A program made the translations under genes and the position numbers. The notes beneath the pieces are model-generated. The model made no database searches. It saw only the letters and a program-made list of their open reading frames with translations, and was not told where the DNA came from. Positions 1 to 8,107 of a stretch of 64,000 bases of DNA are shown one piece after another (within the stretch, counting starts at the first letter, position 1; every line of letters begins with the position of its first letter). The stretch comes from Porticoccus sp964395715. Its GTDB lineage: Bacteria; Pseudomonadota; Gammaproteobacteria; Pseudomonadales; Porticoccaceae. The stretch spans positions 62,001 through 126,000 of the forward strand of contig CAYNAU010000005.1 of the NCBI GenBank assembly GCA_964395715.1. The letters run 5' to 3'.

Positions 1-45
1 TCAGGGAAGCCACCCTTATTCCACACACAACATACGGAAACACAC

Positions 46-444
46 ATGGCCGTCACCAAAAGCTACAAACAACTGTTGCAGGAAGCTTCGGAAAAAATAG
101 ATACCCTGCCGGTTGAGGAAGCCAGAATACTGGTGGGCAATGCCGATGTTGTTTTTGTCGACATTCGCGAACCCCACGAACTGGACAGAGAGGGCATGAT
201 TCCAGATGCCATACACGTTCCACGAGGCGTACTGGAATTTATCGTCACCCCCGACAGCCCCTACTTCAAGCCCGTTTTTGCTGAAGACAGACAGTTTGTT
301 CTGTACTGCCAGTCCGCCTGGCGTTCAGCTCTGGCCACTGCCACGTTAAAGGAGTTGGGGCTGGACAGGGTCTGTCATATTGAAGGGGGATTTTCGGCGT
401 GGAAAAATGCCGGGGGCGAGACCTGTTCAAAAGTCCCCGAGTGA
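46..444 (+). CDS. Rhodanese-like domain protein
   Basis: A 132-residue single-domain rhodanese (sulfurtransferase fold), probably cytoplasmic because no signal peptide is seen. The family moves sulfane sulfur through an active-site cysteine. The active loop CQSAWR (Cys88 to Arg93) has the CxxxxR form, and the CH2-type stretches VFVDIREPHE (about 37-46) and the GGFSAWKNAG end (about 114-123) are intact. Substrate is unknown. It precedes a heavy-metal cassette on the same strand but is separated by a gap of over 300 bases containing its own regulated promoter, so it is probably a separate transcript. Confidence 0.9.
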   Translation: MAVTKSYKQLLQEASEKIDTLPVEEARILVGNADVVFVDIREPHELDREGMIPDAIHVPRGVLEFIVTPDSPYFKPVFAEDRQFVLYCQSAWRSALATATLKELGLDRVCHIEGGFSAWKNAGGETCSKVPE

Positions 445-665
445 CAGTGTTTACACCCTTCATGCCAGATTCGACAACGCTATACATAAAGTAAGTACCC
501 CGGTTACTTCTACCGGGAGCAACAACAGATAGGTGATCGCCTTTTTCCGGGAACACCACGTCTCGGCTCCCAATGAGAATCCAACCAAGAATCTTTTTTT
601 ATTCCTGTCTCACCCGACGTGCCTTTCAACACATTTTTCACCGTTAAACATCCTAAAAAAGATCG

Positions 666-696
666 TTGACCTGTGTTTTAGACACAGGTCTACAAT
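666..696 (+). promoter_or_regulatory. MerR-family operator/promoter with 19-bp spacer
   Basis: A -35 box TTGACC (666-671) and a -10 box TACAAT (691-696) are separated by 19 bp. The spacer contains a perfect dyad ACCTGTGT-N5-ACACAGGT (669-689). Overlong 19-20 bp spacers with a centred dyad are the hallmark of MerR-activated promoters, in which the regulator untwists DNA to bring the boxes into register. It points into the merR-type gene at 783 and the overlapping ATPase, so the operon is probably autoregulated and metal-induced. The rest of 445-782 shows no convincing gene. Confidence 0.85.
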
Positions 697-782
697 TAAT
701 ACAAAGGGTGTCCAAACCACCAGATAAAAAGGCGCTGGCTACCCGGGAAAATCACATTCACAAGCATCATTGGTAGAAGAAT

Positions 783-1187
783 ATGCACGTCAATGAACTC
801 GCTATTCGCATCGGGGTAACACCTGACACAGTGCGTTACTACACCCGCATCGGTCTGCTAAAACCCAATAAAAATCCCATCAACGGTTACAAAACCTACA
901 GCGAACAAGAGTGCCACCGCTTGCGTTTCATTACCGATGCCCGAGTGTTGGGATTTTCCGTGGACGATATTCGACAGATTCTCGGAGTAGCCGACACCGG
1001 GAAAACTCCCTGCCCGATTGCCCGGGAATTAATTGAAATCCGGCTGCAGGAGCTTGAGGAACGTTTCCAGAACATGGTTCGTTTGCGCCAGCGCATGCTG
1101 GATGCAGTCGCCTCCTGGAAAGACAAGCCCGACCAGGAGCCCAATGGGCACGCCATCTGTCACCTGATAGAGGAGTTCTCAGAATGA
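783..1187 (+). CDS. MerR-family metal-responsive transcriptional regulator
   Basis: 134 residues. The N-terminal winged helix-turn-helix (about 1-70, with DTVRYYTRIGLL) is typical of MerR regulators, followed by a long dimerisation helix (about 80-110). Possible metal ligands are Cys77 (TPCPIAREL), the position used by ZntR/MerR-type members, and Cys126 in a C-terminal HAICH segment. The CueR-type C-x7-C copper loop is absent, so the inducing metal cannot be read from sequence. The stop codon overlaps the start of the downstream ATPase (ATGA), showing translational coupling. The operator at 666-696 lies upstream. Confidence 0.9.
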   Translation: MHVNELAIRIGVTPDTVRYYTRIGLLKPNKNPINGYKTYSEQECHRLRFITDARVLGFSVDDIRQILGVADTGKTPCPIARELIEIRLQELEERFQNMVRLRQRMLDAVASWKDKPDQEPNGHAICHLIEEFSE

Positions 1188-3514
1188 ATACGCCCGACCA
1201 CAAACCCCATGATCACTGCGCCCAGGATCGGTCACATCACCACCAGGAGCAAAACCAGGATCATCACGAACACCCTCAGGGTGAAGCCCACTGGGAGTTA
1301 CTGGTGGAGGGAGCTAGCTGTGGCAGCTGTGTTGCCAAGATTGAAGCGTCACTCAACCGCGTACCTGGCGTGAGTAAGGCGGAGATGAATTTCGCCCAAC
1401 GCACCGTCAGTGTCAGCGGCAATACCGATCTGCAATCCCTAGTCAACGCGGTGGAAGGAGCCGGTTATCACGCCACCGCCAGCGCAGCGGCCAGTGAGAG
1501 TGACGCCCTCGCCGAGAAAGAAAAGGCGGACTTGGCCTACTACAAGCGCCTGATGCGAGAAATGGCCATTGCTCTCGGCCTTGGTATTCCGCTGATGATT
1601 TACAGCGTGGCCGGGGGCGAGATGACCATCACCACCCCGACACAGCAGTTTGCCTGGCTCGCTATCGGGATTCTGACCCTGGCCGTAATGCTGTACTCCG
1701 GAAGACACTTTTTTGTCGGCGCCTGGCAGTCCGTCAAAAACCACTCCGCCAATATGGACACCCTGATCGCCCTCGGCACCGGTACCGCCTGGCTGTATTC
1801 CATGGTGGTAGCACTGGTCCCCGAGCTGGTACCGGAAATGGCCCGGCATGTGTATTTCGAAGCCACCACCATGATCATCGGTCTGATTAACCTGGGGCTG
1901 GCCCTGGAGCTCAAGGCCCGCGGTCGCACATCCGAGGCCATCAAACGGCTGATCGGGTTACAGGCGAAAACCGCCCGGGTGGTCCGCCAGGATCGTGAGC
2001 TGGACATTCCCATCGAACAGGTACTGGCCGGGGATATCGTCCGGGTCCGCCCCGGGGAAAAAATCCCGGTGGATGGCGAAGTCACTGAAGGCCACTCCAC
2101 CATCGACGAATCGATGCTCACCGGAGAACCCATCCCGGTGGAGAAAACCATTGGCGATGAGATTGTCGCCGGCACCATCAACAAATCCGGCTCCGTGCTG
2201 TTCCGGGCTACCCGGGTGGGCAAGGACACCGCTCTGGCCCGGATCATCGATATGGTGAAGCGGGCACAGAACTCGAAACCGCCTATCGGCCGCCTGGCCG
2301 ACGTGGTTTCTGCCTACTTCGTGCCAGTAATTATGATCATTGCCGTCACCAGTGCCCTGGTATGGCTCAACTTCGGCCCGCAGCCGGCCATAGCCTACGC
2401 GCTGGTCTCCGCCACCACCGTGCTGATTATCGCCTGCCCCTGCGCCCTCGGTTTGGCCACCCCCATGTCGGTGATGGTCGGGGTCGGCAAGGCCGCCGAG
2501 GCCGGAGTGCTGATCCGCAATGGTGAAGCCCTGCAAACCGCGTCGAAAATCACCGCCATGGTGCTCGACAAGACGGGCACCATCACCCTCGGCGCGCCTA
2601 AGGTAACCGACGTGGTACTGGCTGGCGATCTGGATGAACAGCGGGTGCTGGCGCTGGCGGCAGGGATCGAAACGGGTTCTGAGCACCCCCTGGCCCTGGC
2701 TATTGTGGAATCCGCCGCCGAGCGAAACATCGCTCCCGCCAGAATCAGCGACTTTCAGTCCATTGCCGGCCACGGGGTGGAGGCACTGAGTGACGACGGC
2801 AGCCTGTTGTTCGGCAATGACAAGCTGATGCAGGAGCGCAATGTTGCCATCGCCGACTTTGCCGGCAGGGCCCGGGAACTGGCGGACGAGGCAAAAACCC
2901 CCATGTACTTCGCGGTGGACAACCGGCTGGCGGCGATCATCGCCGTCGCCGACCCGATCAAGGAGGATTCCATCGCGGCCATTCGGCGCCTGCGCCACAA
3001 CGGTATCCGCGTGGTGATGCTGACCGGCGACAATCGCTTTACCGCCCAGGCGGTGGCGACAAAGGCCGGCATCGAGGAGTTTTTTGCCGAAGTGCTGCCC
3101 GAGGACAAATCAAAGAAAGTGCAGGAGTTGCAGATGGGTGGCGAAATCGTCGGCATGACCGGCGATGGCATTAACGACGCCCCGGCACTGGCTGCAGCCA
3201 ATGTCGGTTTTGCCATCGGCACCGGCACTGATGTCGCCATTGAAAGTGCCGACATCACCCTGATGCGGGGTTCCCTGCACGGACTGGCAGATGCCATTGC
3301 AGTCAGCAAGTCAACCCTGCGCAACATCAAGCAAAATCTGTTTGGCGCCTTTATCTACAATGTCGCCGGGGTGCCTTTTGCCGCAGGTGTGCTATACCCA
3401 TTTATAGGGCTATTGCTCAGCCCGGTCATTGCCGGAGCTGCCATGGCCTGCTCATCACTGACAGTGGTGATGAATGCAAACCGGCTGCGTTTTTTCAAAA
3501 CCCAGGAACATTAA
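1184..3514 (+). CDS. copA: Copper-translocating P1B-type ATPase (CopA-like)
   Basis: 776 residues. An inner-membrane pump expected to export Cu(I) to the periplasm using ATP. In order: a His-rich cytoplasmic tail (1-40), one HMA metal-binding domain with C46-G-S-C49, membrane helices, the actuator loop with TGE, the CPC membrane metal site (Cys418-Cys420), the phosphorylated Asp462 in DKTGT, the TGDN and GDGINDAP hinge motifs, and two last helices. N-x6-YN-x4-P and M-x2-SS-x5-N in those helices match subgroup P1B-1 (Cu+). The final Ser of that last signature is Ala here. The start overlaps the merR stop. The His-rich tail may add metal binding. Confidence 0.93.
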   Translation: MNTPDHKPHDHCAQDRSHHHQEQNQDHHEHPQGEAHWELLVEGASCGSCVAKIEASLNRVPGVSKAEMNFAQRTVSVSGNTDLQSLVNAVEGAGYHATASAAASESDALAEKEKADLAYYKRLMREMAIALGLGIPLMIYSVAGGEMTITTPTQQFAWLAIGILTLAVMLYSGRHFFVGAWQSVKNHSANMDTLIALGTGTAWLYSMVVALVPELVPEMARHVYFEATTMIIGLINLGLALELKARGRTSEAIKRLIGLQAKTARVVRQDRELDIPIEQVLAGDIVRVRPGEKIPVDGEVTEGHSTIDESMLTGEPIPVEKTIGDEIVAGTINKSGSVLFRATRVGKDTALARIIDMVKRAQNSKPPIGRLADVVSAYFVPVIMIIAVTSALVWLNFGPQPAIAYALVSATTVLIIACPCALGLATPMSVMVGVGKAAEAGVLIRNGEALQTASKITAMVLDKTGTITLGAPKVTDVVLAGDLDEQRVLALAAGIETGSEHPLALAIVESAAERNIAPARISDFQSIAGHGVEALSDDGSLLFGNDKLMQERNVAIADFAGRARELADEAKTPMYFAVDNRLAAIIAVADPIKEDSIAAIRRLRHNGIRVVMLTGDNRFTAQAVATKAGIEEFFAEVLPEDKSKKVQELQMGGEIVGMTGDGINDAPALAAANVGFAIGTGTDVAIESADITLMRGSLHGLADAIAVSKSTLRNIKQNLFGAFIYNVAGVPFAAGVLYPFIGLLLSPVIAGAAMACSSLTVVMNANRLRFFKTQEH

Positions 3515-3526
3515 CCGGAGGCAGGC

Positions 3527-3880
3527 ATGTTACTGGTCAATCTCATCGGAGTGGCGCTGATCGCACTGATCATCTGGTGGTTCTGGCTCTATCGCCCAGG
3601 CGAAGTGGAAGCCAGTGCCAACAGCCTGACAATACTGGTGGAAAACGGGGTTTACCAGCCCTCGCACATTACGCTGCCAGCCAATACACCGGCTGCACTG
3701 TATTTCCAGCGCCAGGACCCATCTCCCTGCGCAGAGACAGTGCAGTTCCCGATGCTGGATATCAGCGAAACCCTGCCGCTGAACAAGACCAAAGCGGTGC
3801 AACTGCCCGCACTGGCCCCGGGAGAGTATGCCTTCCACTGCCAGATGCAGATGTACCGGGGAACACTGAAGGTCAAATAA
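3527..3880 (+). CDS. Membrane-anchored cupredoxin-domain protein
   Basis: 117 residues. One N-terminal transmembrane anchor (about 3-22, followed by YRPGE) holds a small beta-rich domain, probably in the periplasm. The end FHCQMQMYRGTL supplies Cys, His and Met ligands typical of a type I-like copper site. The earlier Cys of SPCAETVQF and the LAPGEYAFHC strand match the cupredoxin family often found downstream of copper ATPases. It begins 12 bases after the ATPase with an upstream GGAGG, so it belongs to the same operon. A copper-carrying or copper-sensing role is inferred. Confidence 0.8.
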   Translation: MLLVNLIGVALIALIIWWFWLYRPGEVEASANSLTILVENGVYQPSHITLPANTPAALYFQRQDPSPCAETVQFPMLDISETLPLNKTKAVQLPALAPGEYAFHCQMQMYRGTLKVK

Positions 3881-4003
3881 ATGGAACGACTGAGCAACCG
3901 TGATCCCTATGGCTACCACGCAGCTGGTGTAACAAACGCGGCGAAATCAGCTACCGCTGGTTTCCAACATTGATAGTTACCAAACCCGCAGGAGGGCTCT
4001 ACC

Positions 4004-4468
4004 ATGAACACGTTAATCAAAGTCCTTATTCTCGGCCTGGCCCTATCAGGCACGGCGCTTGCCGCTGAACACGGCAAAGGGGACGGCATGATGGGCAAGG
4101 ACATGCCCATGAACCAGGGAATGGGCGGAGGAATGATGATGGGGATGATGACCCACGAGCAGATAATGGCCATGCATCAGCACATGGAAAAAATGCAGAC
4201 GCTGATGCACAACATCAAACAGGAAAAGGATAGCAACAAGGCTCAGCATATGATGCGCCAACATATGCATGACATGCAGGAAGGTATGCACATGATGGGT
4301 GGTGGCATGGGCAGCATGTCCGGCAGCAAGGAAGATATGTCCATGATGCCCGGTTCCATGAAAATGGAAGATCGCATGGGCATGATGCAGGAGCGCATGA
4401 ATATGATGCAGATGATGATGGAACAAATGATGAACCATATGCAGATGATGGAACATCAGGGCGAGTAG
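4004..4468 (+). CDS. Exported Met/His-rich protein, probable copper-binding
   Basis: 154 residues with a clear signal peptide (about 1-20, ending SGTALAA). The mature part is extreme in composition: by hand count about 44 Met and 11 His in the whole protein, arranged as repeated MM, MxM and HMxxM patches. Such patches bind Cu(I) or Ag(I) in periplasmic proteins of the CusF, PcoE and CopK kind, but no fold of those families is recognisable here. An AGGAGG ribosome site lies just upstream of the ATG. Neighbours are copper-ATPase cassette genes. A periplasmic copper buffer is the likely role (inference). Confidence 0.75.
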   Translation: MNTLIKVLILGLALSGTALAAEHGKGDGMMGKDMPMNQGMGGGMMMGMMTHEQIMAMHQHMEKMQTLMHNIKQEKDSNKAQHMMRQHMHDMQEGMHMMGGGMGSMSGSKEDMSMMPGSMKMEDRMGMMQERMNMMQMMMEQMMNHMQMMEHQGE

Positions 4469-4539
4469 CAAACCCTACAGGAAAGCATCTGCTTATTGCT
4501 GTGGCCAAACGGTTCCGGCTGGAGTCAGGAGGACAGTAA

Positions 4540-4908
4540 ATGACCGAACACCGTGAAGGGGTTGATCCAGGCTTCCTGATCACCCATAAGCTGGCACTGA
4601 CCAGCCTGACCGCAAGTAATACCAATCGCCTCTACAGGGAGTTGGAGGAGCTTCCCGGCGTAGATGCCGTATCCGTGGATGAGTCCGGGCAGTCATTGAA
4701 AATTGCCTACGATGCCTCCCACCAGGACATCGACCATATCATCCAGGTTATCGAACAGCAGGGAGCCAAGGTGCGATCCGGCTGGTGGAGCCGGATCAAA
4801 TTGAGCTGGCAACGGCAAACCGACCGCAACATCAAAGATAATTTCACCCATGAAGCTCAGTGTTGCAGCAAGGTGCCGACTGGCTATAAAACGCTGAAGA
4901 AAAAGTAG
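4540..4908 (+). CDS. HMA-like (ferredoxin-fold) protein lacking CxxC
   Basis: 122 residues, apparently cytoplasmic. Residues about 14-80 have the beta-alpha-beta-beta-alpha-beta pattern of heavy-metal-associated domains (ITHKLALTSLTASNTNRL, PGVDAVSVDES, LKIAYDASHQDIDHIIQVIE), but the loop that normally carries CxxC reads LTASNTNR, so the standard metal site is gone. A Cys-Cys pair and Lys-rich tail lie at the C terminus. It starts after an AGGAGG site within the metal cassette. Function unknown; it may be a partner or regulator of the ATPase HMA domain. Confidence 0.65.
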   Translation: MTEHREGVDPGFLITHKLALTSLTASNTNRLYRELEELPGVDAVSVDESGQSLKIAYDASHQDIDHIIQVIEQQGAKVRSGWWSRIKLSWQRQTDRNIKDNFTHEAQCCSKVPTGYKTLKKK

Positions 4909-4960
4909 CGTTGAAGAAACAATAGTGTCGTGATCCATAACGACACAGGAGGGTAAGGCT

Positions 4961-5215
4961 ATGACACTGCAACCGTTGAACTTCGGTTTGGCCGCCGCGC
5001 TGACCAGCGCAATACTGTGGATTTTCTGCAGCCTGCTGGTCTACTTGCTGCCTACAGCAATGATGGCAATGTCCGGACATATGATTCACATGGATATCGC
5101 AGCGATGGGCTGGCATCTGACCCTGGGAAGTGTACTCTGGGGAATGGTGGCCTGGTTTGTAGTAGCGCTATTGTTCGGCTGGCTGATGGCGGTGGTCTAC
5201 AACCGGTTGCTATAA
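4961..5215 (+). CDS. Small membrane protein, DUF5676-like
   Basis: 84 residues with two predicted transmembrane helices (about 8-32 and 50-80). The short loop between them (MMAMSGHMIHMDIAAMGWH) is rich in Met and His, resembling the DUF5676 membrane family commonly found beside copper-resistance genes. An AGGAGG site precedes the ATG. The Met/His loop suggests metal contact at the membrane, but no function is established. It shares orientation and spacing with the cassette upstream. Confidence 0.7.
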   Translation: MTLQPLNFGLAAALTSAILWIFCSLLVYLLPTAMMAMSGHMIHMDIAAMGWHLTLGSVLWGMVAWFVVALLFGWLMAVVYNRLL

Positions 5216-5341
5216 AGTAGCACCGCTGTCGCCATCGCCATCCGCGGCAGAATTAATCCGGCCTACCCGATGCCGGCGGGGTGGTTTCCGTGCTTCAATT
5301 CGCCACAGGCTCATCTGCAGTTCTGGTGGGACATCAGCCTC

Positions 5342-5716
5342 ATGATCGATTACGTTACCAACCTTACCACAGGCAAAATCGTGCTCTGGTGTTACCTGAT
5401 CTGGTATCTGGTGACTCTGTACTTATATTTCGATGCATCTCCCCGACTGTGGCTCAACTCTCTGGGAATCAGTGCCGTGATCGGCCTTGCCCTGCTGCGT
5501 GTCAACCGGCCACCGGGAACTCGCCCGGATCACTGGCAGACCTTTCGGCTGTTCATGATGCCATTCGGGGTTTCCAGTTTTTCCTCGCTGATCAAGAATC
5601 AGGGCTTTATTCTGATCATCCCTCCACGCATTGAGGAACAACTGGCGGCCACAGGGGCATGCCTGCTGTTTGTCGCGCTGGATTTTAGTCAAACAGGCTT
5701 ACCGACTTGCCTCTGA
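5342..5716 (+). CDS. Small integral membrane protein of unknown function
   Basis: From the ATG at 5342 this is 124 residues. The longer reading from 5270 adds an unconvincing extension. At least two or three hydrophobic segments are visible (about 10-30, 38-55 and a C-terminal one), with conserved-looking LIWYLV, WLNSLGIS and FRLFMMPFGVSSFSSLIKNQGF. I do not assign a named family. It lies between the copper cassette and a cupin gene on the same strand. Confidence 0.55.
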   Translation: MIDYVTNLTTGKIVLWCYLIWYLVTLYLYFDASPRLWLNSLGISAVIGLALLRVNRPPGTRPDHWQTFRLFMMPFGVSSFSSLIKNQGFILIIPPRIEEQLAATGACLLFVALDFSQTGLPTCL

Positions 5717-5826
5717 CTGACTAATGGGCAAGAAAAGCCAGCCCCTGGTATAACCTTGCCCAAGCCGTGAAACCTGCCTATCAATCAGTTACTATCAGCC
5801 AGGACAATTACCAGAGAGAGTTCATT

Positions 5827-6225
5827 GTGAAACTTTGCTACCCGTTGCTGTTGCTGGCCCTGTTTGGCGGCGGCTTTGCCCAGGCTGAAAAGCTCCAGCT
5901 GGAAGATATCCAGGCACCAGGCGACCTCGATAATATTCACGTAGTGAAGCTTTACAGCGACAAACATGCCTCGGACTTCATTGTTTTTGTGAAGAAATCG
6001 GTGCCGCTACACAAGCACGTCTTTCACTCGGAAACCATCTATATTCTTGAAGGGACCGGCCTGATGCGGTTGGGTGATGAGGAGTTTGACGTCAAACCCG
6101 GCGACTTTATCAAGGTTCCCGAGGGCGCTCCCCACGCAGTAAAAACCACATCCGAGAAACCCTTGAAGGCCCTTTCTGTTCAGGCGCCCGAGTTCTTTGG
6201 CAAAGATCGGGTACCTCTCGAATAA
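5827..6225 (+). CDS. Exported cupin-domain protein
   Basis: About 132 residues from a GTG start at 5827, chosen because the signal peptide KLCYPLLLLALFGGGFAQA begins there and GAGAG lies upstream. An ATG 60 bases earlier would place residues before the signal. The mature part is a single cupin barrel with the usual motif 1 (PLHKHVFHSETIYILEGTG) and motif 2 (KPGDFIKVPEGAPHAV), including His ligands for a metal. Periplasmic location follows from the signal. Substrate or ligand is unknown. Confidence 0.75.
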   Translation: MKLCYPLLLLALFGGGFAQAEKLQLEDIQAPGDLDNIHVVKLYSDKHASDFIVFVKKSVPLHKHVFHSETIYILEGTGLMRLGDEEFDVKPGDFIKVPEGAPHAVKTTSEKPLKALSVQAPEFFGKDRVPLE

Positions 6226-6340
6226 AAATTAGTTCGTAGGGTTGCCGGCTGCAGTCATCGACATTGTTCGCATTGCGGCTGTCGGCAACGGTATACTCTC
6301 GCAAAACAATAATCACAAACCATGAAGGGGTGGAAAAAGC

Positions 6341-7507
6341 GTGCTCAACACTATGAAGGGCGTCTTTGCGCGTCAAAACTATACGGCCGGTCTGCTACAA
6401 TTTTTTATTGCGCCATTGTTAATCTGCATGGCCAGCCCCGCCTTGGCGGGCCTGAAACTGGAGCACAGTGACACGCTTTGGATCAGTGTCGGTGGCGGCA
6501 CACGCCTGCAACAAACTTCCCGCAACAATGATACCGACGGCAGCGATGAGTTCACCATCAACAGTCTGCGGACCTACTGGGCCGGCCAGTTACACGAATA
6601 CCTCAAGTGGAGCATCAACACGGAAAAGTATGAGGGCGACTCCGTGATGATGATTGATGCCATTCTGCAATTTGAGCTCGATCCGGCATTCAAGCTCTGG
6701 GTGGGTCGAACCCTGGTCCCCACCGACAGACCGGGACTGAACGGCCCCTATACCGGCATGAGCTGGAACCAGTATCGCCAGCCTCTGTTTCCGGCAGACT
6801 ACGACGGCCCGGCGGGCCGGCTCGGCCGTAGTGAAGGTGCCGTGGTGTTTGGGCAACTGGATAAACTGCAATACCTGGCAGGGATCTTTGAAGGCACCGA
6901 TGATTACGGCAACGACGATGACAACCTGCTGTATGCTGCTCGCCTGGCATACAACTTCAAGAACGTCGAGCCATTGGTGGGTTATTACACCGCCGCCACA
7001 CATTTCGGCAAAAGCGGCGACATTCTCACCGCAGCAGTCTCCATGCAGAGCCAGAAAGACAGCAGCGGCAGCGAACTGGATCCCGGTGATTTTTTTGGCT
7101 ACGCCTTTGATGTGTTCTCGGAAACGGTACTGGATAACAATGCTGTACTGACTCTGGAGTCTGGTTACAAAAATATGGATGGCGATCGCACCTGGGCCTC
7201 TCCCCCCAGCGATGGTCTGGATGAGTGTTTCTGCCTATTTGAAGGGGAATCCTACTATGCCACCGCTGGCTACCTGTTTCCCCGTAAGGTCGGCCCCGGG
7301 CAGTTCCAGCCATACGCCCGCTATATGAAGAATGATCCGGTGGATGCCGACACCAGCGACACTACCGAGTGGGGACTGAACTATGTGATCAACGGCTACA
7401 AGGCCACCGTCAACCTGCATTACGTGACGGGCGATGCCAATGCTTTGGGTTACCCGGGCAGTGACACCGACATTGTTTCCCTGGGTGTAATTCTGCAGTA
7501 CTACTAA
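6341..7507 (+). CDS. Outer-membrane beta-barrel porin-like protein
   Basis: 388 residues. A signal peptide ends near PALA (about 35). The mature part has alternating beta strands (WISVGGGTRLQQTS, LRTYWAGQLHEYLKWSINTEKY) and ends in YY, with an aromatic C-terminal signature (VSLGVILQYY) expected for assembly by BAM. The fold resembles the phosphate-selective OprO/OprP-type porin superfamily, but the substrate cannot be told. A strong terminator follows at once. It may or may not be linked functionally with the upstream metal genes. Confidence 0.7.
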   Translation: MLNTMKGVFARQNYTAGLLQFFIAPLLICMASPALAGLKLEHSDTLWISVGGGTRLQQTSRNNDTDGSDEFTINSLRTYWAGQLHEYLKWSINTEKYEGDSVMMIDAILQFELDPAFKLWVGRTLVPTDRPGLNGPYTGMSWNQYRQPLFPADYDGPAGRLGRSEGAVVFGQLDKLQYLAGIFEGTDDYGNDDDNLLYAARLAYNFKNVEPLVGYYTAATHFGKSGDILTAAVSMQSQKDSSGSELDPGDFFGYAFDVFSETVLDNNAVLTLESGYKNMDGDRTWASPPSDGLDECFCLFEGESYYATAGYLFPRKVGPGQFQPYARYMKNDPVDADTSDTTEWGLNYVINGYKATVNLHYVTGDANALGYPGSDTDIVSLGVILQYY

Positions 7508-7516
7508 AACAGAAAC

Positions 7517-7552
7517 GGGGGTTAAGCCTGCCGCTTAACCCCCGCCATTTTT
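7517..7552 (+). terminator. Rho-independent terminator after porin
   Basis: A perfect 10-bp stem (GGGGGTTAAG at 7517-7526 pairing with 7534-7543) with a 7-nt loop, followed by a T-run at 7548-7552. It closes the plus-strand genes and separates them from the convergent minus-strand block. Confidence 0.9.
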
Positions 7553-7572
7553 CATAATAGCGCCGTTATTTT

Positions 7573-8055
7573 TTACTTACCGCAGCCCTTGTCCCCGTGA
7601 ACATGGCCGTGGTTGCGCTCTTCTTCAGTTGACTCGCGCACGTCCACAATTTCCACATCAAAAGTCAGGGTCTTGCCCGCCAGAGGGTGGTTAATGTCGA
7701 TATCTGCGTTGAATTTGCCTACCTTGAGGATGGTCACGGGGCGCAAACCTTCTTTGGTGCGCAGAGGAACCATCATGCCAGGCTCCAGCTTGCCTTCATA
7801 ATGCAGGTTTTTCAGTCCCACTCGCATTTCATTGTCGGTCAGCAGTCTTCCATAGGCCATTTCGGGCGGCAGGGTAATGCTGTACTTATCCCCCGGTTCC
7901 TTGCCGAGCATGGAAGCTTCGAGGGGCTCAATCATATTGCGGTAGCCAAAAATAAAGGTGGCGGCTTCCTCATTCTGGGAAGTCTCGACGACTTCACCGG
8001 TTTCGTCTGTCATGGTGTAATGGAAAGCCACCACAGCATTGTCTTGTACTTTCAT
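7573..8055 (-). CDS. slyD: FKBP-type peptidyl-prolyl isomerase, SlyD-like
   Basis: 160 residues. A cytoplasmic proline isomerase and chaperone of the SlyD class. The N-terminal FKBP half (VVAFHYTMTDETGEVVETS) is interrupted by the insert-in-flap domain (about 65-125, PPEMAYGRLLTDNEMRVG and NHPLAGKTLTFDVEIVDVRE) as in SlyD. The C-terminal tail is short but His/Cys-containing (NHGHVHGDKGCGK), reduced against the long metal-binding tail of E. coli SlyD. It is a single gene upstream of the convergent porin terminator. Confidence 0.88.
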   Translation of the reverse strand: MKVQDNAVVAFHYTMTDETGEVVETSQNEEAATFIFGYRNMIEPLEASMLGKEPGDKYSITLPPEMAYGRLLTDNEMRVGLKNLHYEGKLEPGMMVPLRTKEGLRPVTILKVGKFNADIDINHPLAGKTLTFDVEIVDVRESTEEERNHGHVHGDKGCGK

Positions 8056-8107
8056 AACGTCAGTAATCCTGGATCGGCAAATCGGCGCACATTATGGTGG
8101 CCTGTGA

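Noticed and set aside
533..727. 64-codon plus-strand frame across the MerR promoter
   Set aside because: It runs through the operator and -10, with unlikely composition and no ribosome site.
4046..4471. His/Leu-rich minus-strand frame opposite the Met-rich protein
   Set aside because: CAT codons are simply the complement of the ATG-rich sense strand, and the sense frame has a signal peptide and ribosome site.
5726..5761. Inverted repeat GGGCAAG...CTTGCCC between small genes
   Set aside because: Stem of 7 with a 22-base loop and no T-run. Too weak for a terminator call.
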